NCBI GenBank assembly: GCA_947566645.1
Contig: CANOKL010000001.1
Coordinates: 62,001 to 126,000, forward strand
DNA: 64,000 nt
From: an uncultured Lachnospiraceae bacterium
GTDB taxonomy: Bacteria > Bacillota > Clostridia > Lachnospirales > Lachnospiraceae
Direction of reading: 5' to 3'
In this document: positions 42,662 to 52,100 of the stretch, piece by piece
Numbering within the stretch: the first letter of the stretch is position 1
How the letters are laid out: the number at the start of each line of letters is the position of its first letter
The notes under the pieces: model-generated
Told to the model about the DNA's origin: nothing
The model's input: the letters and a program-made list of their open reading frames with translations, nothing else
Database searches by the model: none
Position numbers and translations under genes: made by a program

Positions 42662-43312
42662 ATGAAGACAGATACAAGGAAAAAAGTAATGGGGCTGGCA
42701 TTTATGGTATTTTTCGTTTCCATGGTAATGCTGCCCATAACTGCAGAGGCAAGGAGTGTTATCAATGTAGAAGACGGATTTAAACGGACGATTGTATTGT
42801 CAGAGGAAGATGAGAAGAACGGATATTATGTGGGAACCGTCAATGTTCCCAGAAAAGCAAAGAAGATGAAAGTGGTGACCAGCAAAAAATCAGTTGCCCG
42901 TATAGGGAAATGTGAAAATGGACTGTTGTGCATTTATCCTAAAAAAACAGGAACAACAAAGCTTATTGTGTCAGCAATTGTGGGAAAGAAAAAAATAAAA
43001 CAGCAGGGAACAATTAAAGTAGTAAAATTTCAAAATCCATTCAGAGCTTTAAAAATAAATGGCAAAAGTTATTTAAGCAAAGTAAAAGGAAGCGGAAATT
43101 ATATTCAATTCAAAAAGTCAAAGATAAGACTGAATTATAAGCTTAAGCCAGGCTGGAAGATTTTTGCGACTTATGTGGAAGGATTTGAGCCAGACACAGT
43201 AAAAAATAATACAACGTATACTCTGAAAGAACTGTCCGGCTATATTGCAATCTGTGCAAAAAACAAAAAAAGCAGAGAGGAAGTATCTGTAGTTGCAGAG
43301 GTTGACCTATAA
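42662..43312 (+). CDS. secreted protein with Ig-like fold
   Basis: 216 residues from ATG 42662, ~10 bp after GGAGAAGATAGG. Signal peptide VMGLAFMVFFVSMVMLPITA, cleaved after AEA near residue 30. The mature domain is a Lys-rich beta-sandwich with VTSKKSVARIGKCENGLLCI and YPKKTGTTKLIVSAIVGKKK. This is the 'KKS-x-A..T-G-T-T-x-L' pattern of bacterial Ig-like (Big_2-type) domains, followed by a second beta-rich domain. Probably an extracellular or cell-surface protein; function unknown. Confidence 0.7.
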   Translation: MKTDTRKKVMGLAFMVFFVSMVMLPITAEARSVINVEDGFKRTIVLSEEDEKNGYYVGTVNVPRKAKKMKVVTSKKSVARIGKCENGLLCIYPKKTGTTKLIVSAIVGKKKIKQQGTIKVVKFQNPFRALKINGKSYLSKVKGSGNYIQFKKSKIRLNYKLKPGWKIFATYVEGFEPDTVKNNTTYTLKELSGYIAICAKNKKSREEVSVVAEVDL

Positions 43313-43453
43313 GAAGAATGGCCTCGTTTGTAATCTTATTATGGCTTATAAGGCTGTGCCACGTTGGCCGGATCTGGCATAAATATACCGAAAAGTATGA
43401 AAGGCCGATGGCAGGAATGAATTTCAGACACGCTGTAGAGAGGGAGTGGGAAC

Positions 43454-43846
43454 GTGAGGAAATATGTAAGGTGTCTTTTCGTGGCCGGAGGATTTGCAGG
43501 AATGGTGGCAATTGCAGGAAATGCGGAAACTCCCAGGCCTGAAGCAGGGGATGAAGAAGCTGCCGGGTTTGAAACAGGAGATGAGGAAATTGCCGGGTTT
43601 GAAACAGAATACAGTGAACCTGTTATAAAATATGGAGAAATTGTCCAGGCAGAAGAAACATACTTTATAATGAACTGTGATGAAGAATACTATGAAGGCG
43701 ATTCATTATATATAGTTGACATCCCGGAGACGGAAACACAAAAGAAGTTTGAGGTTGGAGACCTTGTGAAAGTATCATATAGTGGGATGCAATGTGATAG
43801 TGAACCGGCAATACTGGTTGACGTTACTTCTATTGAGACGGAATGA
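43454..43846 (+). CDS. small secreted acidic protein
   Basis: 130 residues from a GTG at 43454, behind GAGAGGGAGTGGGAAC. Signal-like N-terminus VRCLFVAGGFAGMVAIAGNA. An acidic linker has a duplicated unit GDEEAAGFET/GDEEIAGFET (30-bp direct repeat). The beta-rich C-terminal ~75 residues (VKYGEIVQAEETYFIM-like; KFEVGDLVKVSYSG) resemble small OB-like secreted domains (DUF3221-like pattern). No firm family. Confidence 0.55.
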   Translation: MRKYVRCLFVAGGFAGMVAIAGNAETPRPEAGDEEAAGFETGDEEIAGFETEYSEPVIKYGEIVQAEETYFIMNCDEEYYEGDSLYIVDIPETETQKKFEVGDLVKVSYSGMQCDSEPAILVDVTSIETE

Positions 43847-43884
43847 TTTATGTGTTCCTGACAGACAGTAAAGGATATTTTGAT

Positions 43885-44172
43885 ATGAATGAAACGAAAT
43901 CGAATGAAGAAAATAAGTACTACAGCAGACGGAAGATCGTAGACAGGCATATAGAATTATATGGCATGGTAACGGTTGTATTTTTGCTATGCGCACTAAG
44001 TATTATCAAAGGGGAAGATTTTGGTAATTATCTGGCCATATTTGTGGGCGGGGTTACTGCCCGTAAAGGATTCAACTATACAATATCAAAAAAAATGAAA
44101 GATCTGGCAATCTGCATATTTTGGGTTATAATGTTGTTGACAGTCCTTATGCCAAAGATTTTGTCTATATGA
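43885..44172 (+). CDS. small membrane protein
   Basis: 95 residues from ATG 43885 (AAAGGATATTTTGAT upstream); a longer frame from 43843 is possible. Charged N-terminus MNETKSNEENKYYSRRKIVD, then three hydrophobic segments: MVTVVFLLCALSIIKG, YLAIFVGGVTARKGF (short) and LAICIFWVIMLLTVLMPKIL. Resembles small DUF6442-like membrane proteins; function unknown. Confidence 0.5.
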   Translation: MNETKSNEENKYYSRRKIVDRHIELYGMVTVVFLLCALSIIKGEDFGNYLAIFVGGVTARKGFNYTISKKMKDLAICIFWVIMLLTVLMPKILSI

Positions 44173-44241
44173 CAGGAAGTCATATTTCATGGTATAGTTT
44201 TATTTATGGCAATATTAGCAGGAATGAGGAGGGATGGTACT

Positions 44242-44355
44242 ATGGCCAGAGTACAGGTAATGTGGACAAACGAGATGGATATCATTTATGTTCCCGGGTT
44301 TATGGAAAAGGACATTTTTGAATACCAGAGTAATTTCCGCCAATGGGTGGGATAA
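44242..44355 (+). CDS. 37-residue ORF, likely gene fragment
   Basis: ATG with GGAGGGATGGTACT upstream. MARVQVMWTNEMDIIYVPGF MEKDIFEYQSNFRQWVG and stop. The good ribosome-binding site suggests a real start, but the product is short and could be the N-terminus of a lost longer gene. No function can be given. Confidence 0.4.
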   Translation: MARVQVMWTNEMDIIYVPGFMEKDIFEYQSNFRQWVG

Positions 44356-44409
44356 GAAAGTAAAGACAATCTACTTTTAAAATGAAGGAATGAGTTGGAG
44401 GTATCTCTC

Positions 44410-44949
44410 ATGGAGAATCAAAGACAGAGCAGTTACGAGGATATATTTGAATTCCGGAACATCCGTCCAGAGGAAGCACTGGAAGCGGCGGAGATTGAGC
44501 GGATCTGTTTTCCGCCGAATGAAGCATGCTCAGAGAAGATGATGGTAGAGCGTGTCATAAAAGCGCCGGAATTATTCTTGATCGCCGTTGATAAGAAGAC
44601 TGGAAAGATTGCCGGATTTCTGAACGGACTATCTACAGATGAATCATCCCTTCGGGATGAATTCTTTACGAATGCAGGACTGTATGACCCAGATGGCAGA
44701 AATGTTATGCTGTTGGGGCTTGACGTGCGTCCGGAATACCGGGGGCAGGGGCTGGCAAGGGAACTGATGCGCCGGTATCTCGAAAGGGAAAGCCGAAAAG
44801 GGCGGGAGCTTGTAGTGCTTACCTGCCTGCCGTCAAAGGTGGAGATGTATAAAAAGATGGGATTCTGTGATAACGGTATTTCTGGGTCCTCCTGGGGAGG
44901 GGAGCAGTGGCATGAGATGTGTATTAAATTGGGGACAGGGCATTTTTAA
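44410..44949 (+). CDS. GNAT-family N-acetyltransferase
   Basis: 179 residues from ATG 44410 (TTGGAGG 8 bp upstream). GNAT fold with LGLDVRPEYRGQGLARELMR (acetyl-CoA pyrophosphate loop R/QxxGxG/A) and the end MYKKMGFCDNGISGSSWGGE Q. Substrate unknown. The last residues KLGTGHF and the stop are encoded by palindromic element copy 4; relatives would be expected to end near WHEMC. Confidence 0.87.
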   Translation: MENQRQSSYEDIFEFRNIRPEEALEAAEIERICFPPNEACSEKMMVERVIKAPELFLIAVDKKTGKIAGFLNGLSTDESSLRDEFFTNAGLYDPDGRNVMLLGLDVRPEYRGQGLARELMRRYLERESRKGRELVVLTCLPSKVEMYKKMGFCDNGISGSSWGGEQWHEMCIKLGTGHF

Positions 44950-45026
44950 AAATGCCCCGTCCCAGATTGACACGCAACAAAAGCTCCAGTGGAGCTTTTG
45001 TTGTGAAAAATGCCCGTCCCCAATTT
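44929..45026. repeat. dispersed palindromic element, copy 4 (composite with nested palindrome)
   Basis: TTGGGGACAGGGCATTTTT/AAAAATGCCCCGTCCCAGATT is followed by the nested palindrome CAACAAAAGCTCCAGTGGAG CTTTTGTTG (44973-45002) and then AAAAATGCCCGTCCCCAATT as a distant closing arm. The same composite appears, inverted, at 55891-55993. Confidence 0.88.
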
Positions 45027-45102
45027 CGGAAAAACCTCTTGAAAAAATATGGAATCATAAGTATACTACTTATAAGTATACAATTTTTGGAGAGAGAAGA
45101 AT

Positions 45103-46509
45103 ATGATTGGCAGGAAGAAAGAATTGGAACAGCTGGAAAGCTTATATCATAGTAATTGTTTTGAATTTTTAGTTATGTATGGGCGCAGGCGCATCGGTAA
45201 AACAACGATTCTGCAGGAATTTGCAGACCGTCATAAAACAATTTTTTATTCTGCGCAGGAAAAGAATGACAGTTTAAATCTTCAGGATTTTTCACGGACA
45301 GTTCAACTGTATTTTGATAACCGGTTTATTGCGCCTTTTCAGACATGGGAGGAGGCATTTTCCTATGTAACGGATCGGACAGGGGAGGATAGAGTCGTGC
45401 TTGTCATTGATGAATTTCCATTCATGGCGGGTCCGAATCCTTCTATTAAAAGCATGCTTCAGCATGAAATTGATCATCAGTGGAAGAACCAGAATATTTT
45501 TCTCATCCTGTGTGGATCCAGTGTCAGCTTTATGATCAATGACATTATGGGCTATCAGAGCCCCCTCTATGGGCGTACGACGGCATCAATGGAGGTGCAG
45601 CCTTTCGATTATCTTGACAGTGCAGAATTTTTCCCGGACTATTCCATGGAAGAGAAGCTGACTGCTTACGGAATATTAGGAGGAGTACCGCGTTATCTGA
45701 ATGCATTTTCTTCAAAAAGATCCATCAAGGAGAATATTGAAAAAGAAATTCTGGCAAAGGGGGCTCTCTTAAATGATGAGCCTGCCATGCTTCTGAAGAT
45801 GGAACTCCGTGAGCCTAATGTTTACAATAGCATACTGGAAGCAATCGCCAGGGGGTACAATAAGATTACAGAGATTGCAGACTGCATCCATGAGGATAAG
45901 AGTAAATGCAGTAAATACATCCTGACACTGATTGCCATAAGACTGGTGGAAAAGAGGGTGCCGTGCGGTGAGGGAGCCGGAAGTAAAAAAACAATCTATG
46001 TACTGACAGATCATTTTTACCGGTTCTGGTATCATTATATATTTGCCAATAAGAGCTATTATGAGATGCTGGGCGAAACAGACGCGGCAGCCGAGATTAC
46101 AGAGGACATTTCAGATTTTATGGGTCTTGCCTTTGAGGAAATCTGCAGACAGTACCTGGTACGTCAGGCAAAGCTTAGGAAGCTTCCCTTTGTCCCGGCT
46201 GAGATTGGAAAATGGTGGGGAAACAACCCAGCCATAAAGGCGCAGGATGATGTGGATCTGTTAGCACTGAACAGAAAAAGAACAGAGGCAGTCTTTTGCG
46301 AATGCAAATTCACTGGCAGGCCAATGCCAATGGAAGAGTACGAAGATCTCGTGACAGCAACAAAAGCATTCCCGGAAGCAATGAAAAAGTACTTGATGTT
46401 TATTAGCAAAAGCGGCTTTACAGAGCCAGTTAAAAGGAGGGCGGAGGAAGAGGGGGCAGTACTTCTGACAGCGGAAGACCTATTCAAATTTGGGACAGGT
46501 CATTTTTAA
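45103..46509 (+). CDS. AAA ATPase with DUF234 PD-(D/E)XK domain
   Basis: 468 residues. N-terminal archaeal-type AAA: MIGRKKELEQLESLYHSNCF, Walker A YGRRRIGKTTIL, Walker B VVLVIDEFPFM, sensor FLILCGSSVSFM, arginine-rich GRTTASMEVQPF. Then a winged helix (ARGYNKITEIADCIHEDKSK), and a C-terminal DUF234 domain with PD-(D/E)XK residues in DDVDLLALNRKRTEAVFCEC KFTG (Asp, then E-C-K). Family members are multicopy in gut anaerobes; function unknown, with nuclease activity suspected. The upstream region has two AAGTATAC repeats. It is bracketed by palindromic elements, and the last codons (FGTGHF) come from copy 5. Confidence 0.85.
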   Translation: MIGRKKELEQLESLYHSNCFEFLVMYGRRRIGKTTILQEFADRHKTIFYSAQEKNDSLNLQDFSRTVQLYFDNRFIAPFQTWEEAFSYVTDRTGEDRVVLVIDEFPFMAGPNPSIKSMLQHEIDHQWKNQNIFLILCGSSVSFMINDIMGYQSPLYGRTTASMEVQPFDYLDSAEFFPDYSMEEKLTAYGILGGVPRYLNAFSSKRSIKENIEKEILAKGALLNDEPAMLLKMELREPNVYNSILEAIARGYNKITEIADCIHEDKSKCSKYILTLIAIRLVEKRVPCGEGAGSKKTIYVLTDHFYRFWYHYIFANKSYYEMLGETDAAAEITEDISDFMGLAFEEICRQYLVRQAKLRKLPFVPAEIGKWWGNNPAIKAQDDVDLLALNRKRTEAVFCECKFTGRPMPMEEYEDLVTATKAFPEAMKKYLMFISKSGFTEPVKRRAEEEGAVLLTAEDLFKFGTGHF

Positions 46510-46550
46510 TTTGGGACGGGGCATTTCTAAAAATGCCCCGTCCCAAATTT
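46488..46550. repeat. dispersed palindromic element, copy 5
   Basis: TTTGGGACAGGTCATTTTTAA supplies the end of the AAA gene, followed by a complete palindrome TTTGGGACGGGGCATTTCT/..AAATGCCCCGTCCCAAATTT. The convergent GntR gene's stop codon overlaps the far edge. Confidence 0.9.
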
Positions 46551-47280
46551 AGTCGATTCCCTCCCATGTCTGTATATAGCTAAAGCGCAGATGGTCTGTA
46601 CGGTGATAGGTTTTGAAGTATTCCATGGATACGCAGCGGCCATTGACGATGCCGGTTGTGAGGGATTCGAATAGCAGGATGGGTGTTTCTTCTGTTATGG
46701 CTAGATCTCCGGCGATTTCAGCCAAGGGATGTATGGCTTCTATTGTATTTTTTGTCTGCTGCGGAATGGCGTTATATTTTTTATTAAGGACATTGATAAT
46801 GGGACTCATGAAGTCTTCATGCTCAATGCCTGGAAAGTCTTTGATTGACAGATAGGATACTGAAACATTCCGGATTTCACGATTTGCCCGGAATAGTTTT
46901 TTTATGCGGAGGACTGGTTCGTTAATAGGGGTTTTCAGATAGGAGGCGATCGTTTCATTTGCAGGGACGATTCTTTTTTCTAATATAGAAACTATCGGGT
47001 CGTATCCCAGGTCTTCATAGTTCTGTGCGCAGCGCGTGACAGAGTAAAGGGACTGGGAGTATTTTGAGTCTGTAATTGTTTTTACAAATGTGCCGTTTCC
47101 GTGGCGGCGGATGAGTACGCCCTGTGTGCAGAGAGAGGAGATCGCTTTGCGTATGGTGCTCCGGCTGGTGTGAAAATATGCGGCCAGTTCCCTCTCGGGC
47201 AGTAATTGTCCTTCCGCGGAGACGATCTCCCCGGATAGAATGAGATTAAAGATATTATTTTCGATTGTTTTGTACTTCAT
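46549..47280 (-). CDS. GntR-family regulator with UTRA domain
   Basis: 243 residues from the ATG at 47278-47280 (GGGGGAGGAGTTGTCTT upstream). N-terminal GntR winged helix: LLPERELAAYFHTSRSTIRK, AISSLCTQGVLIRRHGNGTF. C-terminal UTRA sensor domain: RIKKLFRANREIRNVSVSYL, LLFESLTTGIVNGRCVSMEY F. HutC/FarR-like regulators respond to sugars, amino acids or fatty acids. The divergent side carries only fossils of proline racemase and aldehyde dehydrogenase, which may mark its former target operon (inference). Confidence 0.9.
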   Translation of the reverse strand: MKYKTIENNIFNLILSGEIVSAEGQLLPERELAAYFHTSRSTIRKAISSLCTQGVLIRRHGNGTFVKTITDSKYSQSLYSVTRCAQNYEDLGYDPIVSILEKRIVPANETIASYLKTPINEPVLRIKKLFRANREIRNVSVSYLSIKDFPGIEHEDFMSPIINVLNKKYNAIPQQTKNTIEAIHPLAEIAGDLAITEETPILLFESLTTGIVNGRCVSMEYFKTYHRTDHLRFSYIQTWEGID

Positions 47281-47315
47281 AAGACAACTCCTCCCCCGTA
47301 ATTCTGGGAAACTCT

Positions 47316-47326
47316 CCCCCCCCCCC
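47316..47326. repeat. C11 homopolymer upstream of gntR-type gene
   Basis: Eleven consecutive C (G on the gene strand), ~36 bp before the start codon, between the promoter region and the ribosome-binding site. Prone to length change. Confidence 0.9.
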
Positions 47327-47536
47327 AAACTGTAAAGATACTGAACAATTACGATTATAGATGAAATTGTATGATGATTCAATGGGGAAATTTATGGAAA
47401 ATATTTTTTGTAAAAAGTGTCAAAGGTATTCTGATAAAAGAACCTTTGGCTTTTTTTATATTATCTATTATAGATTTATCATCAACAACAAGATCCGGAA
47501 ACTTGTTAGGTAACTGATTGAATAGATAAAAAGATT

Positions 47537-47665
47537 ATGAGTTTTACAAGAACATTTACCGCAGTAGAAACACATTCGGGTGAGCCTATGAGGTATATTA
47601 CCTTTCTGAAAAGATCAAAGCAGGCGTCATATCCGTCAATCACTTTTCAGAAGGAGACGTGACAG
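47537..47665 (+). pseudogene. proline racemase N-terminal fragment
   Basis: MSFTRTFTAVETHSGEPMRY matches the start of proline racemase/hydroxyproline epimerase (..F..VD.HT.GEP.R). The similarity ends after ~21 residues, where the sequence becomes an aldehyde dehydrogenase remnant in another frame. Confidence 0.65.
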
Positions 47666-47784
47666 TTCCTTTCGGCGGCTTTAAACAGTCCGGATTCATG
47701 GGGAGGGACAAGTCCATATGGGCGAATATGCAGTATACAGAGATGAAGTCGGTCAATATCAAGTTGGGGACAGGTCATTTTTAA
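47605..47784 (+). pseudogene. aldehyde dehydrogenase C-terminal fragment
   Basis: The frame reads EKIKAGVISVNHFSEGDVTV, PFGGFKQSGFMGRDKSIWAN, MQYTEMKSVNIKLGTGHF. This is the conserved ALDH C-terminus (G.KQSG.GRDKS....YTE.K), again ending in GTGHF encoded by palindromic element copy 6. The catalytic part is deleted. Confidence 0.82.
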
Positions 47785-47824
47785 TCTGGGACGGGGTATT
47801 TTTAAAAATACCCCGTCCCCAATT
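47764..47824. repeat. dispersed palindromic element, copy 6
   Basis: TTGGGGACAGGTCATTTTTAA then a perfect palindrome GGGACGGGGTATTTTT/AAAAATACCCCGTCCC then CAATT. It gives the stop of the ALDH remnant on the plus strand and of the GNAT gene on the minus strand. Confidence 0.92.
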
Positions 47825-48317
47825 CGTATGTCAGTATATAGTCATCCATCACATACCCGTTTCCGATATCTGCGACTTGTTCATCTGTAATCTGGAACCC
47901 AAGGTGGTCATAGACAGCCAGGGTATGATCATTGTGTTTATTACAGGTGAGCCAGATCTTTTTGAGTCCTCTTTTTCTGCAGAGTTCTGTGAGGAACCGC
48001 AGGGCGCCTGTTGCCAGATGTTTTCCGCGGAAATCCTTTCTAATATAGAGTTTGCTTAAAAACAGTGCGTCTTTTTCCGGATGGACTCCAATATACCCTG
48101 CCTGCAGTCCCCCGCAGAAGATCCGGTAATATTCATATCCTTCCTGTTCGATCTGCTTTTTGAGAGCCGGATAGGACTGGAATTTTTCTACCATGTAATC
48201 GACTTGTGCTTTCCCGATAATATCTACAAAGTGCTGGTTCCAGATCTCTTCTGCCAGAACCGCGATCTCCCGGATGTCGTCATCCGTTTTTGCCAGAACG
48301 ATTGTGTCTAAGTCCAT
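47802..48317 (-). CDS. GNAT-family N-acetyltransferase
   Basis: 171 residues from the ATG at 48315-48317 (CGGAGGCATATAGT upstream). Acetyl-CoA-binding motif LYIRKDFRGKHLATGALRFL (RxxxxA variant of the loop) and AVYDHLGFQITDEQ, with YVMDDYIL before the C-terminus, as in diamine/PaiA-like acetyltransferases. The C-terminus ELGTGYF is encoded by palindromic element copy 6 read from the other strand. Confidence 0.87.
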   Translation of the reverse strand: MDLDTIVLAKTDDDIREIAVLAEEIWNQHFVDIIGKAQVDYMVEKFQSYPALKKQIEQEGYEYYRIFCGGLQAGYIGVHPEKDALFLSKLYIRKDFRGKHLATGALRFLTELCRKRGLKKIWLTCNKHNDHTLAVYDHLGFQITDEQVADIGNGYVMDDYILTYELGTGYF

Positions 48318-48414
48318 ACTATATGCCTCCGTTAAAAACAATTATTTTCAAAGTCTTATTATATATGATATAATGGCTCCATACAATAATAAATTTGACT
48401 TTTGGAGGAAGCAT

Positions 48415-49119
48415 ATGGAAACTTTTGTTTCATTGAAGGATGTAAAGAAGATATATAAGATGGGTGAGGTGGAGATTGTGGCGGCAGCCGGAATCGACTT
48501 TGAGATACAAAAAGGGGAGTTTGCGGTGGTAGTGGGGCCGAGCGGGGCGGGAAAGACGACGGTTCTTAATATTCTAGGCGGTATGGATACGGCGACGGAG
48601 GGTTCGGTTCTTGTTGATGGAAATGATATTGCCCGCTATTCCCAGAAGCAGCTTACCGCATACAGAAGGGATGATATTGGATTTGTCTTTCAGTTTTATA
48701 ATCTGATTCCGAACCTTACTGCTCTGGAGAATGTGGAGCTTGCCCTTCAGATCTGTAAGGATCCCATGGATGCGAAGGAGGTTATGGAAGAGGTCGGACT
48801 TGGGGAAAGGCTTGATAATTTTCCTGCCCAGCTTTCGGGAGGGGAGCAGCAGAGGGTGTCTATTGCCAGGGCGCTCGCGAAGAATCCCAAACTTCTTCTC
48901 TGTGATGAGCCGACAGGGGCGCTTGACTATAATACCGGAAAGGCAATCCTGAAGCTTTTGCAGGATACCTGCCGGAATAAGGGCATGACAGTTGTACTGA
49001 TTACGCACAATTCAGCGATCGCACCCATGGCAGACCGGGTGATCAGGATTAAGAACGGGCGGGTATCTGGTATCGTGGAAAATCCAGAACCAGTATCCGT
49101 AGAGACAATAGAGTGGTAG
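48415..49119 (+). CDS. ABC transporter ATP-binding protein (MacB/LolD type)
   Basis: 234 residues from ATG 48415 (TTTGGAGGAAGCAT upstream). Walker [11 protein letters not shown]-loop FQFYNLIP, signature [15 protein letters not shown], Walker [13 protein letters not shown], His switch in LITHN. This is the LolD/MacB-like class that works with FtsX-type permeases by mechanotransmission rather than transport through the membrane. It is encoded 9 bp before its permease. A TATAAT box lies at ~48369-48374. Confidence 0.92.
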   Translation: METFVSLKDVKKIYKMGEVEIVAAAGIDFEIQKGEFAVVVGPSGAGKTTVLNILGGMDTATEGSVLVDGNDIARYSQKQLTAYRRDDIGFVFQFYNLIPNLTALENVELALQICKDPMDAKEVMEEVGLGERLDNFPAQLSGGEQQRVSIARALAKNPKLLLCDEPTGALDYNTGKAILKLLQDTCRNKGMTVVLITHNSAIAPMADRVIRIKNGRVSGIVENPEPVSVETIEW

Positions 49120-49128
49120 GGGCATAAG

Positions 49129-52100
49129 ATGAAGAAAAAGAAGAAGACAACAAGAAAAGATTTTTATATGGAAATCAGGAAGAGTCTGGGGAGGTTCCTT
49201 TCGATTCTGTTTATTGTGGCTCTTGGGGTTGCATTTTTTTCAGGGATCCGGGCGTCAGAGCCGGATATGAGGCTTTCCGGGGATTCTTATTTTGATGACA
49301 GCAGTCTTATGGATATTAAGGCGCTCAGTACATACGGGGTTACAGATGACGATATCACCGCGATGGAAGAGACAGAAGGAGTGGCAGCTGCAGAAGGCGC
49401 ATATAGCACGGATGTCTTATATCATGCATCTGACGAACAGCAGGTTCTTCATCTTATGTCCCTCCAGGAAGAGATGAACCAGGTGAAGGTAAGTAAAGGC
49501 CGGCTCCCAAAAGAGGCAGGAGAGTGTATGGCGGATGATGAGGCCGGGTTTCAGATCGGGGACAAGATCACGGTGGAGTCAGGCACAGAGGACCCGCTGT
49601 CAGATACACTGGTTACAGACACGCTGGAAGTGGTGGGGCTTGGGAACAGTCCCTGTTATCTTTCCTACGGGCGAGGGAGCTCTACGGTGGGAGACGGCAG
49701 CATCAGTGCTTTCCTTGTAGTTCCGGAGGAGACCTTTGACATGGAGTTTTATACAGAGGTCTATCTGAAGGTCAAAGGTGCGCAGAAGCTTCTGGCATTT
49801 ACGGATGAATACGATGACCTGATTGAAGAGGTGGCAGAGCGCGCGGAGGAAACAGCAGAGGTAAGAGCCGATGCCCGCAGACAGGAGATCGTAGATGAGG
49901 CGAACGAAGAATTAGAAGAAGCAAGGCAGGAACTGGAAGACGGAAAACAGGAATCAGAGGAACAGCTTGCTGATGCGAAAAAGGAGATAAAAGAAGCAAA
50001 GAAAAAGCTGAAGGATGCAAGGAAGCAGCTGAAGGACGGCAGGGAGCAGCTTGAAGACGCAAAAGAAACACTTGACAAAAAGCAGGCGGAGCTTAATACA
50101 GCGCGCTCAGAGTATGAATCCGGGCTTAGGAAGCTGAACGACGGAAAGGCAGAGTACGAAAAGGGAAAGAAAGAGCTGGAGGAGCAGAAACGTAAGGCAG
50201 AGCTTGGTTCCAAGGAAGGACAGATGGAAGAGTACCGCAGCCGGCTTGACGAGGGCTGGGAGGGGTACGATCAGCTGGAACAGCAGATTGATGCTATGGA
50301 AGAATCCCCCATGGGACCAGAAGAGCCAGGCTATGCCCAGTGGGCGGCCACACTCCAGGGTCTGAAGGCGCAGGCAAAGGAGACGAAGAGCACCCTTAAC
50401 AGCCAGGAGAAGGAGTACAAGAAGAATAAAAAGAGCTTAGACGCAGCAAAGAAGAAGTTTGAAGATGCAGAAGCAAAGCTTGCGAAGTCGAAGGCAGAGC
50501 TTGACAGCGCCGAGGCGGAGCTTAAGAAGGCCCCGGACCAGCTGAAATCCGGGCAGGAGCAGCTTGATAAGGGAAGGAAGGAGCTTGCGGACAAGGAAAA
50601 GGAGCTGAAGGACGGAGAGACCGAGCTTGAAGAAAATGAGGAGAAGCTGGCGGATGCAAGAAAGGAATACAAGGAAGGAAAGGCAGAGGCAGAGGCTGAG
50701 ATTGCAGATGCCGAAGCCGAGATCGCAGATGCCGAGAGGGAGATTGCCGAGATTGAGAGACCAAAATGGTATGTGTACGACAGAAGCACCTTGATTGAAT
50801 ACAGCGGCTTTGGGGAGAATGCCGAGCGTCTGGGAGCCATAGGCAGAGTCTTCCCGGTACTGTTCTTCCTGGTTGCGGCACTCATAAGCCTTACCAGCAT
50901 GACCCGCATGGTAGAGGAACAGAGAACTTCTATCGGAACCATGAAGGCACTTGGCTACGGGAAATTTGCCATTGCTTCAAAATATATGGGCTATGCATTC
51001 CTGGCAACCGTAGGGGGAAGCATCATTGGCGTGCTTGCAGGTGAGAAGATCCTTCCGTATATTATTGTCTATGCTTATGGAATTTTATACCGGCATCTCC
51101 CGGCAATTCTTGTTCCTTATCAGTGGAAATATGCCGTGATGGCATCAGGGGCAGCGGTATTTTGTACTATGCTGGCCACATTCCTGGCATGTTATAAGGA
51201 ACTGGGGGCGCAGCCTGCGGTTCTCATGCGGCCTCCTTCACCGAAGAATGGAAAGAGAGTTTTCTTAGAACGGATCGGATTCATCTGGAGACATCTGAAC
51301 TTTACATGGAAATCAACGATCCGCAACCTGATGCGCTATAAAAAGCGTTTCTTTATGACCATATTCGGAATCGGCGGCTGTATGGCGCTGATGCTGGTTG
51401 GATTTGGCCTTAAGGATTCCTGCTATGAGATTGCAGAGCTCCAGTATGCAGAGATCCAGTTCTATGATGGAAGCATTTACATGGAGGAGGATATCACAGA
51501 GGAAGAGCGCTCAGAGCTTGCAGAAGCGCTGGACAGTGAGGAGAATATTACACAGTACATGGATATGAATATGCAGAGCGTAACACTGGTGAACGGGAAA
51601 AAGGAACGTGCGGCTTATGAATGTGTATTCGGCTCTGTGGATGAGATTCCGGACTTTGTGGATTTCCATGACCGCAGGACAAAGGAACAGTATGAATTAT
51701 CCGATGAAGGAGTGATTGTAAGCGAGAAGACTGCAAAGCTTTTAGAGGCAGAGGAAGGGGACACGGTAGAGATCAAGGATGAGGAGAATGGCAATAAAAA
51801 GGTTGTGATTGAACATATCTGCGAAAATTATATGGGACATTACATCTATTTCACTCCGGCATATTATGAGAAGGTGTACGGTACGGCACCGGAGTATAAC
51901 AGCATCTTCTTCTCCGTGGACGATGCCTGCTCCTCAAAACAGATGGAGGAAACCGGACAGAATATCCTGAAGCTTGACGGGGCCTTAAGCGTAAGCTACA
52001 CACACGATATTGAAAAACAGCTGGATGACATGCTGCGGAGCCTGAACCTTGTCATCATTGTACTGATTATATCAGCAGGAATGCTTGCATTTGTAGTGCT

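Noticed and set aside
44121..44321. 66-codon frame overlapping the small membrane protein gene
   Set aside because: No ribosome-binding site; overlaps two frames with better starts.
49761..50942. Ser/Ala-rich minus-strand frames under the coiled coil
   Set aside because: Antisense shadows of a Glu/Lys/Ala coiled-coil coding region; no starts with ribosome-binding sites.
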